A stretch of 64,000 bases of DNA, taken from positions 62,001-126,000 of the forward strand of contig NZ_JANFNY010000002.1 in the NCBI RefSeq assembly GCF_024437745.1, written 5' to 3'. The stretch comes from Roseomonas sp. GC11 (GTDB lineage Bacteria > Pseudomonadota > Alphaproteobacteria > Acetobacterales > Acetobacteraceae). The first letter of the stretch is position 1. Every line of letters begins with the position of its first letter. Made by a program: the position numbers and the translations under genes. This document shows, one piece after another, positions 26,846-35,635 of this stretch. The notes under the pieces are model-generated. The model did not search any database and was not told the DNA's origin. It saw only the letters and a program-made list of their open reading frames with translations.

Positions 26846-27760
26846 CTACCGCCCTGGCGGCCTGTCGCGATCCGGGCGCCCGCCGGGTGGTCCACCGGGT
26901 GGTCCACCGGGCGGGCGCCCTGGTGGTGGCCCTGGTGGTGGCCCACGATCCATGCCCGGCGGGCGCGGCGGCGGGGGCGCGGGCGGCGGGTCGCGCCGGG
27001 GGGGCGGCTGGAATCCGGCGCCGGGCGGCGGCGGGCGGAACCCAGGTCCTGGCGGTGGAGGCCGGAATTCCGGCGTATTTGGCGGCGGCCGGAAGCCGGG
27101 GGCCATGGGTGGCGGGCGGAACTCCGGGGCAATCGGCGGTGGCCGGTAATAGCCGGGCGGCGGCGGCGGTGGTGGCCTGTAATAGCCGGGCGGCGGCGGT
27201 GGCGGCGGCCTGTAATAGCCGGGCGGCGGCGGTGGCGGCGGCCGGTAATAGCCGGGCGGCGGCGGCGGTGGTGGCCGGTAATAGCCGGGCGGCGGCGGTG
27301 GCGGCGGGCGATAGGGGTAGCCCGGCGGCGGTGGCCGGTAATAGGCCGGCGGCGGGTAGCGCTGCTCCCAGCGGTAGCGTTCCCGGTACCAGGCGCGCTC
27401 GCGGTAATAGGAGTCCCAATAGCTGCCGAGGGCGAAGCCCACCAGCGGGATGCCCACCACCGCCGCGACCAGGGGCAGCGAGACCATCCCGCGCTCCTGC
27501 GTCAGCATTTGCAGATAGTTGCCATCCAGCCAGCCACGATCCGGGCCGATGCCGATATCGCACCACGCATAATCCTGCGTGCAGCCGAAGACCTCGACGG
27601 TGGAGCCGGCCTCGATGCCGGCGACCACGGGGAAGTCTCCGCCCGGCCCGGCGAAGAGCTTTAGCGGGGCGGAGACGATGGCCTGCTCCGCCATGGCCCG
27701 GCCGGAGAGCAGGGGCAGGGCCAGCAGGGCCGCCGACAAGGCCAGGAGAGCGCGTTTCAT
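26846..27760 (-). CDS. SH3b-domain protein with proline-rich tandem repeats
   Basis: A 304-residue exported protein. A signal peptide (about residues 1-22, ending AMAE) precedes a bacterial SH3-like domain (about 24-85, with two Cys that could form a disulfide) and a short hydrophobic stretch (about 93-110, VSLPLVAAVVGIPLVGFALGS). The C-terminal half is almost all proline: five perfect copies of an 11-residue unit PPPPPPPGYYR, then Pro-Gly-Phe variants and a Pro-Gly-Arg tail. Such proteins may bind cell wall or associate with the envelope. Exact function unknown. ATG 27760 is chosen for the signal peptide. Confidence 0.8.
   Translation of the reverse strand: MKRALLALSAALLALPLLSGRAMAEQAIVSAPLKLFAGPGGDFPVVAGIEAGSTVEVFGCTQDYAWCDIGIGPDRGWLDGNYLQMLTQERGMVSLPLVAAVVGIPLVGFALGSYWDSYYRERAWYRERYRWEQRYPPPAYYRPPPPGYPYRPPPPPPPGYYRPPPPPPPGYYRPPPPPPPGYYRPPPPPPPGYYRPPPPPPPGYYRPPPIAPEFRPPPMAPGFRPPPNTPEFRPPPPGPGFRPPPPGAGFQPPPRRDPPPAPPPPRPPGMDRGPPPGPPPGRPPGGPPGGPPGGRPDRDRPPGR
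27145..27320. repeat. 33-bp coding tandem repeat (five copies)
   Basis: A run of near-identical 33-bp units inside the SH3b gene encodes five consecutive PPPPPPPGYYR units. Being a multiple of three, copy-number change would keep the frame, so the locus may vary in length between strains. Confidence 0.8.
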
Positions 27761-28046
27761 CCAGATTCCTCCCGCCCGATGGGGCGGCCAGGGAAGACGG
27801 CCAGGAGGGCTGGCCCGGCTGCCGGGCATCCCTGTCCTCGTCCTAGGGGTGGATAGGGGATGAAAGTGTTAAGAGTGGGGCCAAAAAGAAGGCCCTGGCC
27901 TTGCTGCCAGAGCCACGGAAAAGGCGCCACGGAAAAGGCGCCACGGAAAAGGCGCCACGGAAAAGCCGCCACAGAATTAAGATGCCGCTCGGCGGGCGCC
28001 ACGGCATGGGCGCGGGTGGCCGGGCACGAGGCCCGGCCCCAACGGG
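27761..28046. repeat. Intergenic region with 14-bp tandem repeats between the SH3b gene and infC
   Basis: A non-coding stretch of 286 bp. At 27912-27967 the unit GCCACGGAAAAGGC is repeated four times head to tail (the last unit differs by one base). Each junction creates GGCGCC, so the array can form small hairpins. It lies downstream of infC and upstream of the SH3b gene, both on the minus strand. No gene is supported here; function of the array is unknown. Confidence 0.75.
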
Positions 28047-28586
28047 TTACTTGGGCGCCAGCACCATGATCATCTGGCGGTTCTCCAGGCGGGGCATCTG
28101 CTCCACCTTGGCGAGCTCGGCCAGTTCGGTGCGGATGCGCTCCAGCACCTTCACGCCAAGGTCCTGGTGCGCCATTTCACGGCCGCGGAAGCGCAGGGTG
28201 ACCTTCACCTTGTCGCCTTCCTCGATGAAGGACTTCGCGGCCCGCATCTTCACTTCGTAATCGTGGTCATCAATGTTCGGGCGAACCTTGATTTCCTTGA
28301 TCTCGACGATCTTCTGCTTCTTGCGGGCCTCGTTGGCCTTCTTCTGCTGCTCGTACTTATACTTGCCGTAGTCGAGGATCTTGCAGACCGGCGGCACGGC
28401 GTTGGGGCTGATCTCCAGGAGATCCATGCCCACCTCATAGGCGCGCAGCAGGGCCTCGCGCGCGCTCATCACGCCGATCATCTCGCCGTCCTGGTCGATC
28501 AGGCGCACCTGCGGGACGCGGATCTCCTCATTCACCCGCGGTCCGTCGCGGGGCGGCAGCTGGTTCGGAATAGGGCCTCGGGCCAG
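28047..28586 (-). CDS. infC: Translation initiation factor IF-3, apparent CTG start
   Basis: IF-3 prevents subunit joining and checks the initiator tRNA and start codon. The two domains (about residues 18-90 and 98-179) are complete, including [39 protein letters not shown] at plus position 28535 would yield a truncated N-terminus. The in-frame upstream sequence encodes [16 protein letters not shown], the usual alphaproteobacterial IF-3 opening, beginning at CTG (28586-28584), six bases after AGGAG (28593-28597). A rare start codon in infC is the known basis of autoregulation (AUU in E. coli). This gives 179 residues. It lies 53 bp after thrS. Confidence 0.93.
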   Translation of the reverse strand: MARGPIPNQLPPRDGPRVNEEIRVPQVRLIDQDGEMIGVMSAREALLRAYEVGMDLLEISPNAVPPVCKILDYGKYKYEQQKKANEARKKQKIVEIKEIKVRPNIDDHDYEVKMRAAKSFIEEGDKVKVTLRFRGREMAHQDLGVKVLERIRTELAELAKVEQMPRLENRQMIMVLAPK

Positions 28587-28639
28587 AGTCGGCTCCTGTC
28601 GCTGTTGGAACGAAATCAGACTGTCTTATGGTGCAGGGG

Positions 28640-30595
28640 TCAGCCCGCTGCAACCTCTGCGTTGGGCTTCAGATCGGGAGGCGTGGCCTCCGCCGCAAGG
28701 GTGGCCACGGCCTCCTCCAGCGACATCGTCACCTGGTCCCGCCCGGGCAGGCGGCGCAGCACCACCTTGCCTTCCTCCGCCTCGCGGCGGCCGATCACGG
28801 CCAGCACGGGCACGCGCTGGTCGATATGGTCCACCACCTTGCGGTTGATCTTCTCATTGCGCAGGTCGAGCTCGACGGAGAGCCCGGCCTTCTGCAGCGC
28901 CGCCGCCACCTGGCGGGCGAAGGGCGCCGCCTCGTCCACGATGGTTGCCACCGCCACCTGCACCGGCGCCAGCCAGAGCGGGAAGCGCCCGGCATGCTGC
29001 TCGATCAGGATGCCGATGAAGCGCTCGAAGCTGCCCAGGATGGCGCGGTGCAGCATGACGGGACGGTGGCGGTTGCCATCCTCCCCCACATACTCGGCAT
29101 CCAGCCGCTCCGGCAGCACGAAATCCACCTGCAGCGTGCCGCACTGCCAGTCCCGGCCGATGGCGTCGCGCAGCACGAATTCGAGCTTCGGGCCGTAGAA
29201 GGCGCCCTCCCCCGGGTTCAGCTCGTATTCGACGCCGGCGATGCGGCAGGCTTCCTTCAGCGAGCCCTCGGCCTTGTCCCAGATGGCATCCGTGCCGGCG
29301 CGCTTCTCCGGCCGGTCGGAGAACTTCACGCGGAATTCGGGGAAGCCCAGGTCACGGTAGATGGCCGAGAGCAGGGCGACGAATTCCACCGTCTCGGCGG
29401 CGATCTGGTCCTCCGTGCAGAAGATGTGCGCGTCATCCTGCACGAAGCTGCGCACGCGCATGATGCCATGCAGCGCGCCGGAGGGCTCGTAGCGGTGGCA
29501 GGCGCCGAACTCGGCCATGCGCAGCGGCAGTTCGCGGTAGCTGCGCAGGCCGTGGTTGAAGATCTGCACATGGCAGGGGCAGTTCATCGGCTTCAGGGCC
29601 AGGATGCGGTCCTTCTCGGACTCGTCATCCACGGTCGCGATGAACATGTTCTCCCGGTACTTGTCCCAGTGGCCGGAGGCCTCCCACAGGCGGCGGTCCA
29701 CCAGCTGGGGCGTGCGCACCTCCTGGTAGGCGGCGGCGTCCAGGCGGCGGCGCATGTAGTTCTGCAGCGTGCTGTAGAGGCGCCAGCCCTTGGGGTGCCA
29801 GAAGATCGAGCCCACCGCCTCCTCCTGGAGGTGGAAGAGGCTCATCTCCTTGCCGATCTTGCGGTGGTCGCGGCGCTCCGCCTCCTCCAGCTGGTGGAGA
29901 TAGGCGTCGAGTTCCTTCTGGTCGCGCCAGGCGGTCGCGTAGATGCGGCTCAGCATGGCGTTGCGGTGGTCGCCGCGCCAATAGGCGCCGGCCACCTTCA
30001 TCAGCTTGAAGGCCGTGCCGATATCGCCCGTGCCGCGCATATGCGGGCCGCGGCAGAGGTCCAGCCATTCGCCCTGGCGGTAGATGCTGATCGGCGCATC
30101 CTCCGGCAGGTCACGGATCAGCTCGGCCTTGTAGCGCTCGCCCTTGGCCTCGAAGAAAGCAATGGCCTGCTCGCGCGGCCAGACCTCGCGCACGAAGCTG
30201 GCGTTGCGCGCGACGATCTCGCGCATCTTCGCCTCGATCTTCGGGAAGTCCTCCGGCGTGAAGGGCTCGTTGCGCGCGAAGTCGTAATAGAAGCCGTTCT
30301 CGATGGCCGGGCCGATCGTCACCTGCGTGCCGGGGAACAGCTCCTGCACCGCCTCGGCCAGCACATGGGCGGCATCGTGGCGGATCATCTCCAGCGCCTC
30401 AGGGTCCTTGCGCGTGATGAAGCGCAGGGAAGCATCCGAGTCGATGACATGCGACAGGTCGCGCAGCACGCCATCCACCTGCATGGCCAGGGCGGCCTTG
30501 GCCAGGCCCGGCCCGATGGCGGCGGCCACGGTCGTGCCCGTCACGGCCTCGTCAAAGACGCGGACGGACTGGTCGGGCAGCGTGATCGCAGGCAT
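28640..30595 (-). CDS. thrS: Threonine-tRNA ligase
   Basis: A 651-residue class II synthetase that charges tRNA-Thr. The N-terminal TGS domain (about residues 1-60) and the editing domain with [10 protein letters not shown] (about 70-225) precede the catalytic core, with motif 2 around [31 protein letters not shown], and the C-terminal anticodon-binding domain (about 545-640). Zinc ligands are visible (Cys in MNCPCH and the later His residues). ATG 30595 gives the normal start MPAITLPD. Order thrS-infC is conserved in many bacteria. Confidence 0.97.
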   Translation of the reverse strand: MPAITLPDQSVRVFDEAVTGTTVAAAIGPGLAKAALAMQVDGVLRDLSHVIDSDASLRFITRKDPEALEMIRHDAAHVLAEAVQELFPGTQVTIGPAIENGFYYDFARNEPFTPEDFPKIEAKMREIVARNASFVREVWPREQAIAFFEAKGERYKAELIRDLPEDAPISIYRQGEWLDLCRGPHMRGTGDIGTAFKLMKVAGAYWRGDHRNAMLSRIYATAWRDQKELDAYLHQLEEAERRDHRKIGKEMSLFHLQEEAVGSIFWHPKGWRLYSTLQNYMRRRLDAAAYQEVRTPQLVDRRLWEASGHWDKYRENMFIATVDDESEKDRILALKPMNCPCHVQIFNHGLRSYRELPLRMAEFGACHRYEPSGALHGIMRVRSFVQDDAHIFCTEDQIAAETVEFVALLSAIYRDLGFPEFRVKFSDRPEKRAGTDAIWDKAEGSLKEACRIAGVEYELNPGEGAFYGPKLEFVLRDAIGRDWQCGTLQVDFVLPERLDAEYVGEDGNRHRPVMLHRAILGSFERFIGILIEQHAGRFPLWLAPVQVAVATIVDEAAPFARQVAAALQKAGLSVELDLRNEKINRKVVDHIDQRVPVLAVIGRREAEEGKVVLRRLPGRDQVTMSLEEAVATLAAEATPPDLKPNAEVAAG

Positions 30596-30752
30596 AGGTC
30601 GGGTTTTCCCAGGGTAAGGGTCTTTCGGGCGGCGGACCATGAGCGCCCAAGGCAGATGCGTCAACGCCAAAAGGGTTGACTTATCCTGAAAGGTGGGACG
30701 CGGGGGCCGCGCGGCCGCTCATGGCAGGGAAAGAGAAATTTTCAGGTAAGGA

Positions 30753-30875
30753 AGATTTTTCTTTTTCTGAAGAAAAAGAAACAAAAAGACTTTTTTCAGT
30801 CTGGCGTCCCGCCTCAGGCCATCCGCGGGACGCCATCTGAAAAAAGTTTTTTGGTTCTTTTTTTCAAAAAAGAAC
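30753..30875. repeat. Type I composite hairpin repeat, copy 2 (full three-hairpin form)
   Basis: The most complete copy, in the order C-A-B. Hairpin C (30758-30781) has perfect 11-bp arms. Hairpin A (about 30797-30840) pairs CTGGCGTCCCGC with GCGGGACGCCA and is bordered by TTTTTTCAG and CTGAAAAAA. Hairpin B (30854-30875) has perfect 10-bp arms. It lies just 3' of the last gene of the cytochrome oxidase operon and upstream of thrS. The remaining gap 30671-30752 shows nothing further. Confidence 0.8.
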
Positions 30876-30889
30876 GAGACCTTTTTCCC

Positions 30890-31078
30890 TCAATGCTTGC
30901 GGGCATCCGCCTCGTCATAGGTCAGCTTCACCAGGAAAAGAGCGAAGCCGACGCCGAAGACGAAAAGGCTGAGGGCGAAGAGGGTCAGCGCCCCATCCAT
31001 CGAGACGCCGGCCTGGAGCAGCCCGGCCAGGGCGATCAGGGCGGAGAAGACCAGGAAGAAGATACGGGTGCGGCTCAT
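30890..31078 (-). CDS. Small two-helix membrane protein at the end of the cco operon
   Basis: A 62-residue protein with two hydrophobic helices (about residues 5-24 and 30-52) and a short charged tail. Its ATG overlaps the ccoS stop as ATGA, so it is translationally coupled to the oxidase assembly genes. I do not recognise the family. Location suggests a role in cbb3 oxidase assembly or stability, or a short accessory membrane subunit; this is inference from context only. Confidence 0.62.
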   Translation of the reverse strand: MSRTRIFFLVFSALIALAGLLQAGVSMDGALTLFALSLFVFGVGFALFLVKLTYDEADARKH

Positions 31079-31242
31079 GGCGGGCCTCGGCGGTGGGTGG
31101 GGCGGGAATCGTCGAAGAGGATGCGGGCGGCGGCGCCGTCCAGGTCGTCATACTGGCGGCTGCGCAGCGTCCACAGGAACAGCAGCAGCGCCAGCAGGCC
31201 GAGGAAGAGCGCCATCGGCACCAGCAGCAGGAGCGCACTCAT
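31075..31242 (-). CDS. ccoS: cbb3-type cytochrome oxidase assembly protein CcoS
   Basis: A 55-residue protein with one N-terminal transmembrane helix (about residues 3-24) followed by the CcoS signature LRSRQYDDLDGAAARILFDD. CcoS is required for heme and copper insertion into the cbb3 oxidase. The ATG overlaps the ccoI stop, and the stop overlaps the ATG of the following small gene. Length is normal for this very short family. Confidence 0.9.
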   Translation of the reverse strand: MSALLLLVPMALFLGLLALLLFLWTLRSRQYDDLDGAAARILFDDSRPTHRRGPP

Positions 31243-33647
31243 GACTTCACCTTCCCCGCCCGCAGCGCGTTGAGGATGACGATGATGGAGGAAGAGGCCA
31301 TCACCAGCGCCGCGATCAGCGGCGTGGCGTATCCGAACACGGCGCAGGGCACGGCGACTATGTTATAGATCAAGCTCATCGCGATATTCTGCCGCGCCAG
31401 CCGCTGCGCCCGCCGCGCCACGCGGATGGCATAGGGCAGGACGGACAGCCCCTCCCCCCGCAGCACGAAATCCGCCGCCGTCTGGGCGAGGTCCGTCGCC
31501 CCCTGCGGGGTGGCGGAGGCATGGGCCAGAGCCAGGGCGGCGGCATCGTTGATGCCATCGCCCACCATCAGCGGCCGGCGCCCGGCCACCGAGAGGGCGG
31601 CGATGCGCTCGGCCTTTTCCTCCGGCGTGGCACGGGCCTGCCAGGGGCCGATGCCGGCGGCATGGGCGGCGGCCTCCACAGCCGGCGGCGCATCGCCCGA
31701 GACGAGTTCCGCCTCCAGCCCAAGCTCGGCCAGGGCGGCGATGGCGGGGGCGGCATCCTCGCGCAGCCTGTCGGCGAAGCGGAAGGGCACCGGGGAGAGG
31801 CCGGGCCGGGCGAACCACAGGGTCAGCCCCTCATCCTCCTGCGCCAGGCCGATGAAGGGGGCGCTGCCCAGCCGGATCTCGCCCTGCGGCGTGGCGACGC
31901 GCAGGCCATGGCCCGGCACCTCCTCCACCGCCGGCGGCGCGGCCGGCGCCTCCGGGCAGGCGGCGACCAGCGCGCGGGAGAGCGGGTGGCGCGAGGCGCG
32001 GGCGATGGCGGCGGCCTCGCGCAGGGCGGAGGCGGGGCGGCCCGGCTCCTCCAGCAGCACGGGGCGGCCCTCGGTCAGGGTGCCGGTCTTGTCGAAGACG
32101 ACATGGCCGGCGCTCGCCAGCCGCTCCAGCCCGGTGGCGGAGGCCACCAGCACGCCGCGCCGGAACAGCGCGCCGCTCGCCGCCACCTGCACCGCCGGCA
32201 CGGCGATGGCGAGGCCACAGGGGCAGGTGATGATCAGCGCCGCGACGGCGGGCACCAGCGCCTCCTGCCAGGAGACGCCGACGCCCTGCCACCAGCCGAG
32301 GAAGGTGCCGAGCGCCACGGCATGCGCCACCGGCACATAGAAGCGCGCCGCCTTGTCGGCGATGGAGACGAAGCGGCCGCGCGCCTGCTCCGCCCGCTCC
32401 AGCAGCCGGGCCATGGCGGCCAGCGAGCCATCCGCCGCCGCGGCGGTGACGCGCAGCGCGAAGGGGTTGCCCAGGTTCACCATGCCGGCGGCCAGGGCAT
32501 CGCCCCGGCGGAAGCGGCGCGGCAGGCTCTCGCCCGTGGTGGCGGCGGTGTCGAGCAGGGCCTCCTCCGCCTCCAGCACGCCATCGAGGCGCAGCCGCTC
32601 GCCGCTGGCCAGCAGGATGCGCTCCCCGGCCTGGATGGCGGCGGCGGGGCAATGGGTGGTGATGCCGCCCGCCTCCAGCCGCTGCACCGTGCCATCCTGT
32701 AGCGCCAGCAGCTCGGCCACCGCCTGGCGGGCGCGGCGGCGGGCGGCGCGGTCCAGCACCCGCCCGGCCAGCAGCAGGGCGAGCAGCGCCGTCGCCCCGT
32801 CGAACCAGGTGTAGGGCCCGTTGCGCAGCGTCTCGGAGAGCGACATCACCGTGCTGGCCAGGATGCCGAGCGAGACGGCGAGGTCCATGTTCGGCCGCCC
32901 CGCGCGCAGGCTCTGCCAGGCGGAGCGGTAGAAGGGCAGCCCCGCCACCAGCACCACCGGCAGGCCGATCAGCGCGGCGAGCCAGTGCATCAGGTGGCGC
33001 GTGGCGGCGCCCATGTCGCCCCCGGCCCAGACGGCGACGGAGACGAGCATGACATTCATCATGCCGAAGGCGGCGATGCCGAGGGCGCGCACCAGTTCCC
33101 GCCCCTCCGCATCCTCGGTGGCGCGCAGGCAGGCGGGGGACCAGGGGGCGGGGCGGAAGCCCAGCCGGGCGACCAGGGCGGCCAGGGCCTTGGCCTTCTC
33201 CGCCCCGCCGCGCCAGTCGATGGTCAGGCGCCGGGCGGAGAGGCTGGCGCGGGCGCGCAGCACCTCCGGATCGGCGGCCAGGGCCTGCTCCACCAGCCAG
33301 ACGCAGGCGCCGCAGGTCAGGCCGCCCACCATCAGCTCCAGCCTGTGGGTGCCGCCCTGGCCGGGGGTGGCGAGGGCGGCGAAATCGGTGTCGGAGGGGA
33401 CCTCAGCGGCGGCATCGGCCGGGCGCAGGGCGCCCGCCGCCATCTCCCGCCGGCGGTAGAAGGCATCGAGGCCGAGGCCGGAGACCAGGGCATGCGCGCC
33501 CTCGCAGCCGGCGCAGCAGAAGCGGCCGGCCCCCTCCGGCAGTGGGGCCGGCCGCGGCGCGGACAGCAGCGCGGGCAGCGGCGCGCCGCAATGCGCGCAG
33601 GCGGCCGGCGCCCGGCTGGCGGAGGGGGCGGGGGCGATGACGTTCAC
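31239..33647 (-). CDS. ccoI: Copper-translocating P1B-type ATPase CcoI/FixI
   Basis: An 802-residue heavy-metal ATPase that supplies copper for cbb3 oxidase maturation. It has an N-terminal Cys-rich motif (CAHCG and CCAGC, about residues 17-47), an HMA domain with CGAC (about 113-116), eight membrane helices, the ion-path motif CPCG, the phosphorylation motif DKTGTLTEG and the hinge motif GDGINDAAALA. The CPC motif indicates Cu+. It starts with GTG 33647 overlapping the ccoH stop. Confidence 0.94.
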   Translation of the reverse strand: MNVIAPAPSASRAPAACAHCGAPLPALLSAPRPAPLPEGAGRFCCAGCEGAHALVSGLGLDAFYRRREMAAGALRPADAAAEVPSDTDFAALATPGQGGTHRLELMVGGLTCGACVWLVEQALAADPEVLRARASLSARRLTIDWRGGAEKAKALAALVARLGFRPAPWSPACLRATEDAEGRELVRALGIAAFGMMNVMLVSVAVWAGGDMGAATRHLMHWLAALIGLPVVLVAGLPFYRSAWQSLRAGRPNMDLAVSLGILASTVMSLSETLRNGPYTWFDGATALLALLLAGRVLDRAARRRARQAVAELLALQDGTVQRLEAGGITTHCPAAAIQAGERILLASGERLRLDGVLEAEEALLDTAATTGESLPRRFRRGDALAAGMVNLGNPFALRVTAAAADGSLAAMARLLERAEQARGRFVSIADKAARFYVPVAHAVALGTFLGWWQGVGVSWQEALVPAVAALIITCPCGLAIAVPAVQVAASGALFRRGVLVASATGLERLASAGHVVFDKTGTLTEGRPVLLEEPGRPASALREAAAIARASRHPLSRALVAACPEAPAAPPAVEEVPGHGLRVATPQGEIRLGSAPFIGLAQEDEGLTLWFARPGLSPVPFRFADRLREDAAPAIAALAELGLEAELVSGDAPPAVEAAAHAAGIGPWQARATPEEKAERIAALSVAGRRPLMVGDGINDAAALALAHASATPQGATDLAQTAADFVLRGEGLSVLPYAIRVARRAQRLARQNIAMSLIYNIVAVPCAVFGYATPLIAALVMASSSIIVILNALRAGKVKS

Positions 33648-34120
33648 CGCACCACCACCCGCTCACGGATATCGAATTCCTCGCCGCGCGGGCCGGTCAT
33701 CACCAGCCGCGCCTCCCATTGCCCGCGCCGCGGCAGGGCGAGCGGCGCGGTGAAGCGGCCCGGCCCCTCGGCGGCGATCTCCAGCGGCACGGTGCCGCCC
33801 TCCAGCGGGCGCTCCATGTCGCCGCGCAGCACGCCGGGCACGGGGGCGCCGGCGCGGTCGCGCAGCTCGACCACCAGCCGCTCCCCCTCCACCCGGAGGG
33901 TGGCATTCCAGCCCAGCGCCTCCTGCCGCGCCGTCTCGGCCAGCACGTCGTTATAGGCGAGGCCGCGGTCATAGGCGTGGCCCTGGGTGACGCCGGTGAA
34001 GGTGGACAGCGCCTTCCAGATGAGCACGCCATTGACGGCGATGACGAGGCCGAGCGCGCCGACAAAGACCCAGGGGATCCAGCGGCCGCGGCGGGGGTCG
34101 AAGGGGATGGTGCCGGACAT
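33644..34120 (-). CDS. ccoH: FixH/CcoH family protein
   Basis: A 158-residue membrane protein required for assembly of the cbb3 oxidase. One transmembrane helix (about residues 14-35) and a periplasmic FixH domain are visible, including HAYDRGLAYNDVLAE and the C-terminal beta-rich part. It follows ccoG by 27 bp and overlaps ccoI by 4 bp. Family and gene order agree. Confidence 0.92.
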   Translation of the reverse strand: MSGTIPFDPRRGRWIPWVFVGALGLVIAVNGVLIWKALSTFTGVTQGHAYDRGLAYNDVLAETARQEALGWNATLRVEGERLVVELRDRAGAPVPGVLRGDMERPLEGGTVPLEIAAEGPGRFTAPLALPRRGQWEARLVMTGPRGEEFDIRERVVVR

Positions 34121-34147
34121 GGGGCTACTCCGTCACTCGGGGGACAG

Positions 34148-35629
34148 TCATTTGGGGGCGAGGAAGACGCTGCGCTCATCCACCGCCGTGGCGCCATCGG
34201 CGCCGAGCAGGCGGAAGCGCACGGGCGTGCTCTCCGGCAGGGTGGCGCCGCGCGGGGCGGTGACGAGCACGCGCCACTGCGTGAGGCTCTCGCGCTGCAT
34301 GGCCAGCACGGGGCGGCCCTGGGCATCGGCGGGCGCCTCCTGCACCGCGAGGCGGAAGCCCGGCGGCGCGTCCAGCACCAGGGTCAGCGCCGCCTCGGGC
34401 CGGCTGCGGTTGCCGAGCTTCAGCGTATAGGCGTTGCGGATGCTGCCATCGGAGAGGCGCACATAGATCGGCGCGCGGTCGCGCAGCACGGCGATGGTGA
34501 CGGTCTCGCGCAGGACGAAGGCGGTCAGCATCACCGCCACCACGCCGCCCAGCACGCCGGCATAGAGCCAGGTGCGCGGGCGGGAGAAGCGCACCGGCTG
34601 GCGCGCCTTCATGCCGCAGACCTGCCGCACCGGGCCGGGCGCCACGCTGGCGGTGGCCGCGTTGCTGGCGGCGAGGTTGGCCAGCGTCTCGAAGGCGACC
34701 AGCCCGGCCGGGCGGTTCAGCTTGGTCATCACCTCGTCGCAGGCATCGATGCAGAGGCCGCAGCCGATGCATTCGAGCTGCTGGCCGTCGCGGATGTCGA
34801 TGCCGGTGGGGCAGACATGGACGCAGGCGCGGCAGTCGACGCAGTCGCCGACACCCTCGGCCTTGGCCTTGCCGCGCGGCTCGCCGCGCCAGGCGCGGTA
34901 GGTGACGACGAGCGAGTTCTCGTCGAGCATGGCCGCCTGGAAGCGCGGCCAGGGGCACATATAGGTGCAGACCTGCTCCCGCGCCCAGCCGGCGAGGAGG
35001 TAGGTGGTGCCGGTGAACAGGCCGAAGAAGAAATAGGTCTGCAGGCTGGCGCCGCCGGTCAGCAGGCTGGCGACCAGCGTCGGCGCGTCCTGGTAGTACA
35101 TGATCCAGGCGCCGCCGGTGGCGGCGGCGATGGCGAGCCACGCGGCATGCTTGGCCAGCTTGCGCAGGAACCTGTCGCGCGACCAGGGCGCGGCATCGCG
35201 CTTCATCCGCGCGTTGCGGTCGCCCTCGATGCGGCGCTCGATCCACATGAAGAGATCGGTCCACACCGTCTGCGGGCAGGCGAAGCCGCACCAGACGCGG
35301 CCGAACAGGCTGGTGACGGCGAAGAGCCCGATGGCGCCGAGCACCAGCAGGCCGGTGATGAAATAGATTTCCTGCGGCCAGATCTCGATATTGAACAGAA
35401 AAATCCGCGCATTGGCGATATCCACCAGCACGGCCTGGCCGGGCATCCCCGGGCCGCGATTCCAGCGCAGCCAGGGGACGAGGTAGTAGAGCGTGAGGCA
35501 CGCGATCAGGATCGCCCACTTGGCGCGCCGCACCCGGCCCTGGACCGCCTTCGGGTAGACCTTCTGGCGGCTGGCGTAGAGCGAGCCTTCTTCCTGGGGG
35601 GCAACGCCCTTGGGGTCGATCCTGCTCAT
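34148..35629 (-). CDS. ccoG: Cytochrome c oxidase accessory protein CcoG/FixG
   Basis: A 493-residue polytopic ferredoxin-like protein linked to copper reduction for the cbb3 oxidase. About five membrane helices surround two Fe-S binding motifs: CVDCRACVHVCPTGIDI and CIGCGLCIDAC (about residues 254-290). A C-terminal periplasmic Ig-like domain covers about 365-490. The gene is separated from ccoP by 6 bp and is read in the same direction, so it is part of one ccoNOQPGHIS operon. Confidence 0.94.
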   Translation of the reverse strand: MSRIDPKGVAPQEEGSLYASRQKVYPKAVQGRVRRAKWAILIACLTLYYLVPWLRWNRGPGMPGQAVLVDIANARIFLFNIEIWPQEIYFITGLLVLGAIGLFAVTSLFGRVWCGFACPQTVWTDLFMWIERRIEGDRNARMKRDAAPWSRDRFLRKLAKHAAWLAIAAATGGAWIMYYQDAPTLVASLLTGGASLQTYFFFGLFTGTTYLLAGWAREQVCTYMCPWPRFQAAMLDENSLVVTYRAWRGEPRGKAKAEGVGDCVDCRACVHVCPTGIDIRDGQQLECIGCGLCIDACDEVMTKLNRPAGLVAFETLANLAASNAATASVAPGPVRQVCGMKARQPVRFSRPRTWLYAGVLGGVVAVMLTAFVLRETVTIAVLRDRAPIYVRLSDGSIRNAYTLKLGNRSRPEAALTLVLDAPPGFRLAVQEAPADAQGRPVLAMQRESLTQWRVLVTAPRGATLPESTPVRFRLLGADGATAVDERSVFLAPK

Positions 35630-35635
35630 CGGGCG

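Noticed and set aside
27145-27320. Regularly spaced repeats considered as a CRISPR array
   Set aside because: The units are contiguous without spacers and encode in-frame PPPPPPPGYYR repeats on the minus strand. The 14-bp array at 27912 also lacks spacers.
28628-30679. A 683-codon open frame antisense to thrS
   Set aside because: The opposite strand encodes a complete threonyl-tRNA synthetase with all motifs. The antisense frame is open because of high GC at third positions and its product is low-complexity.
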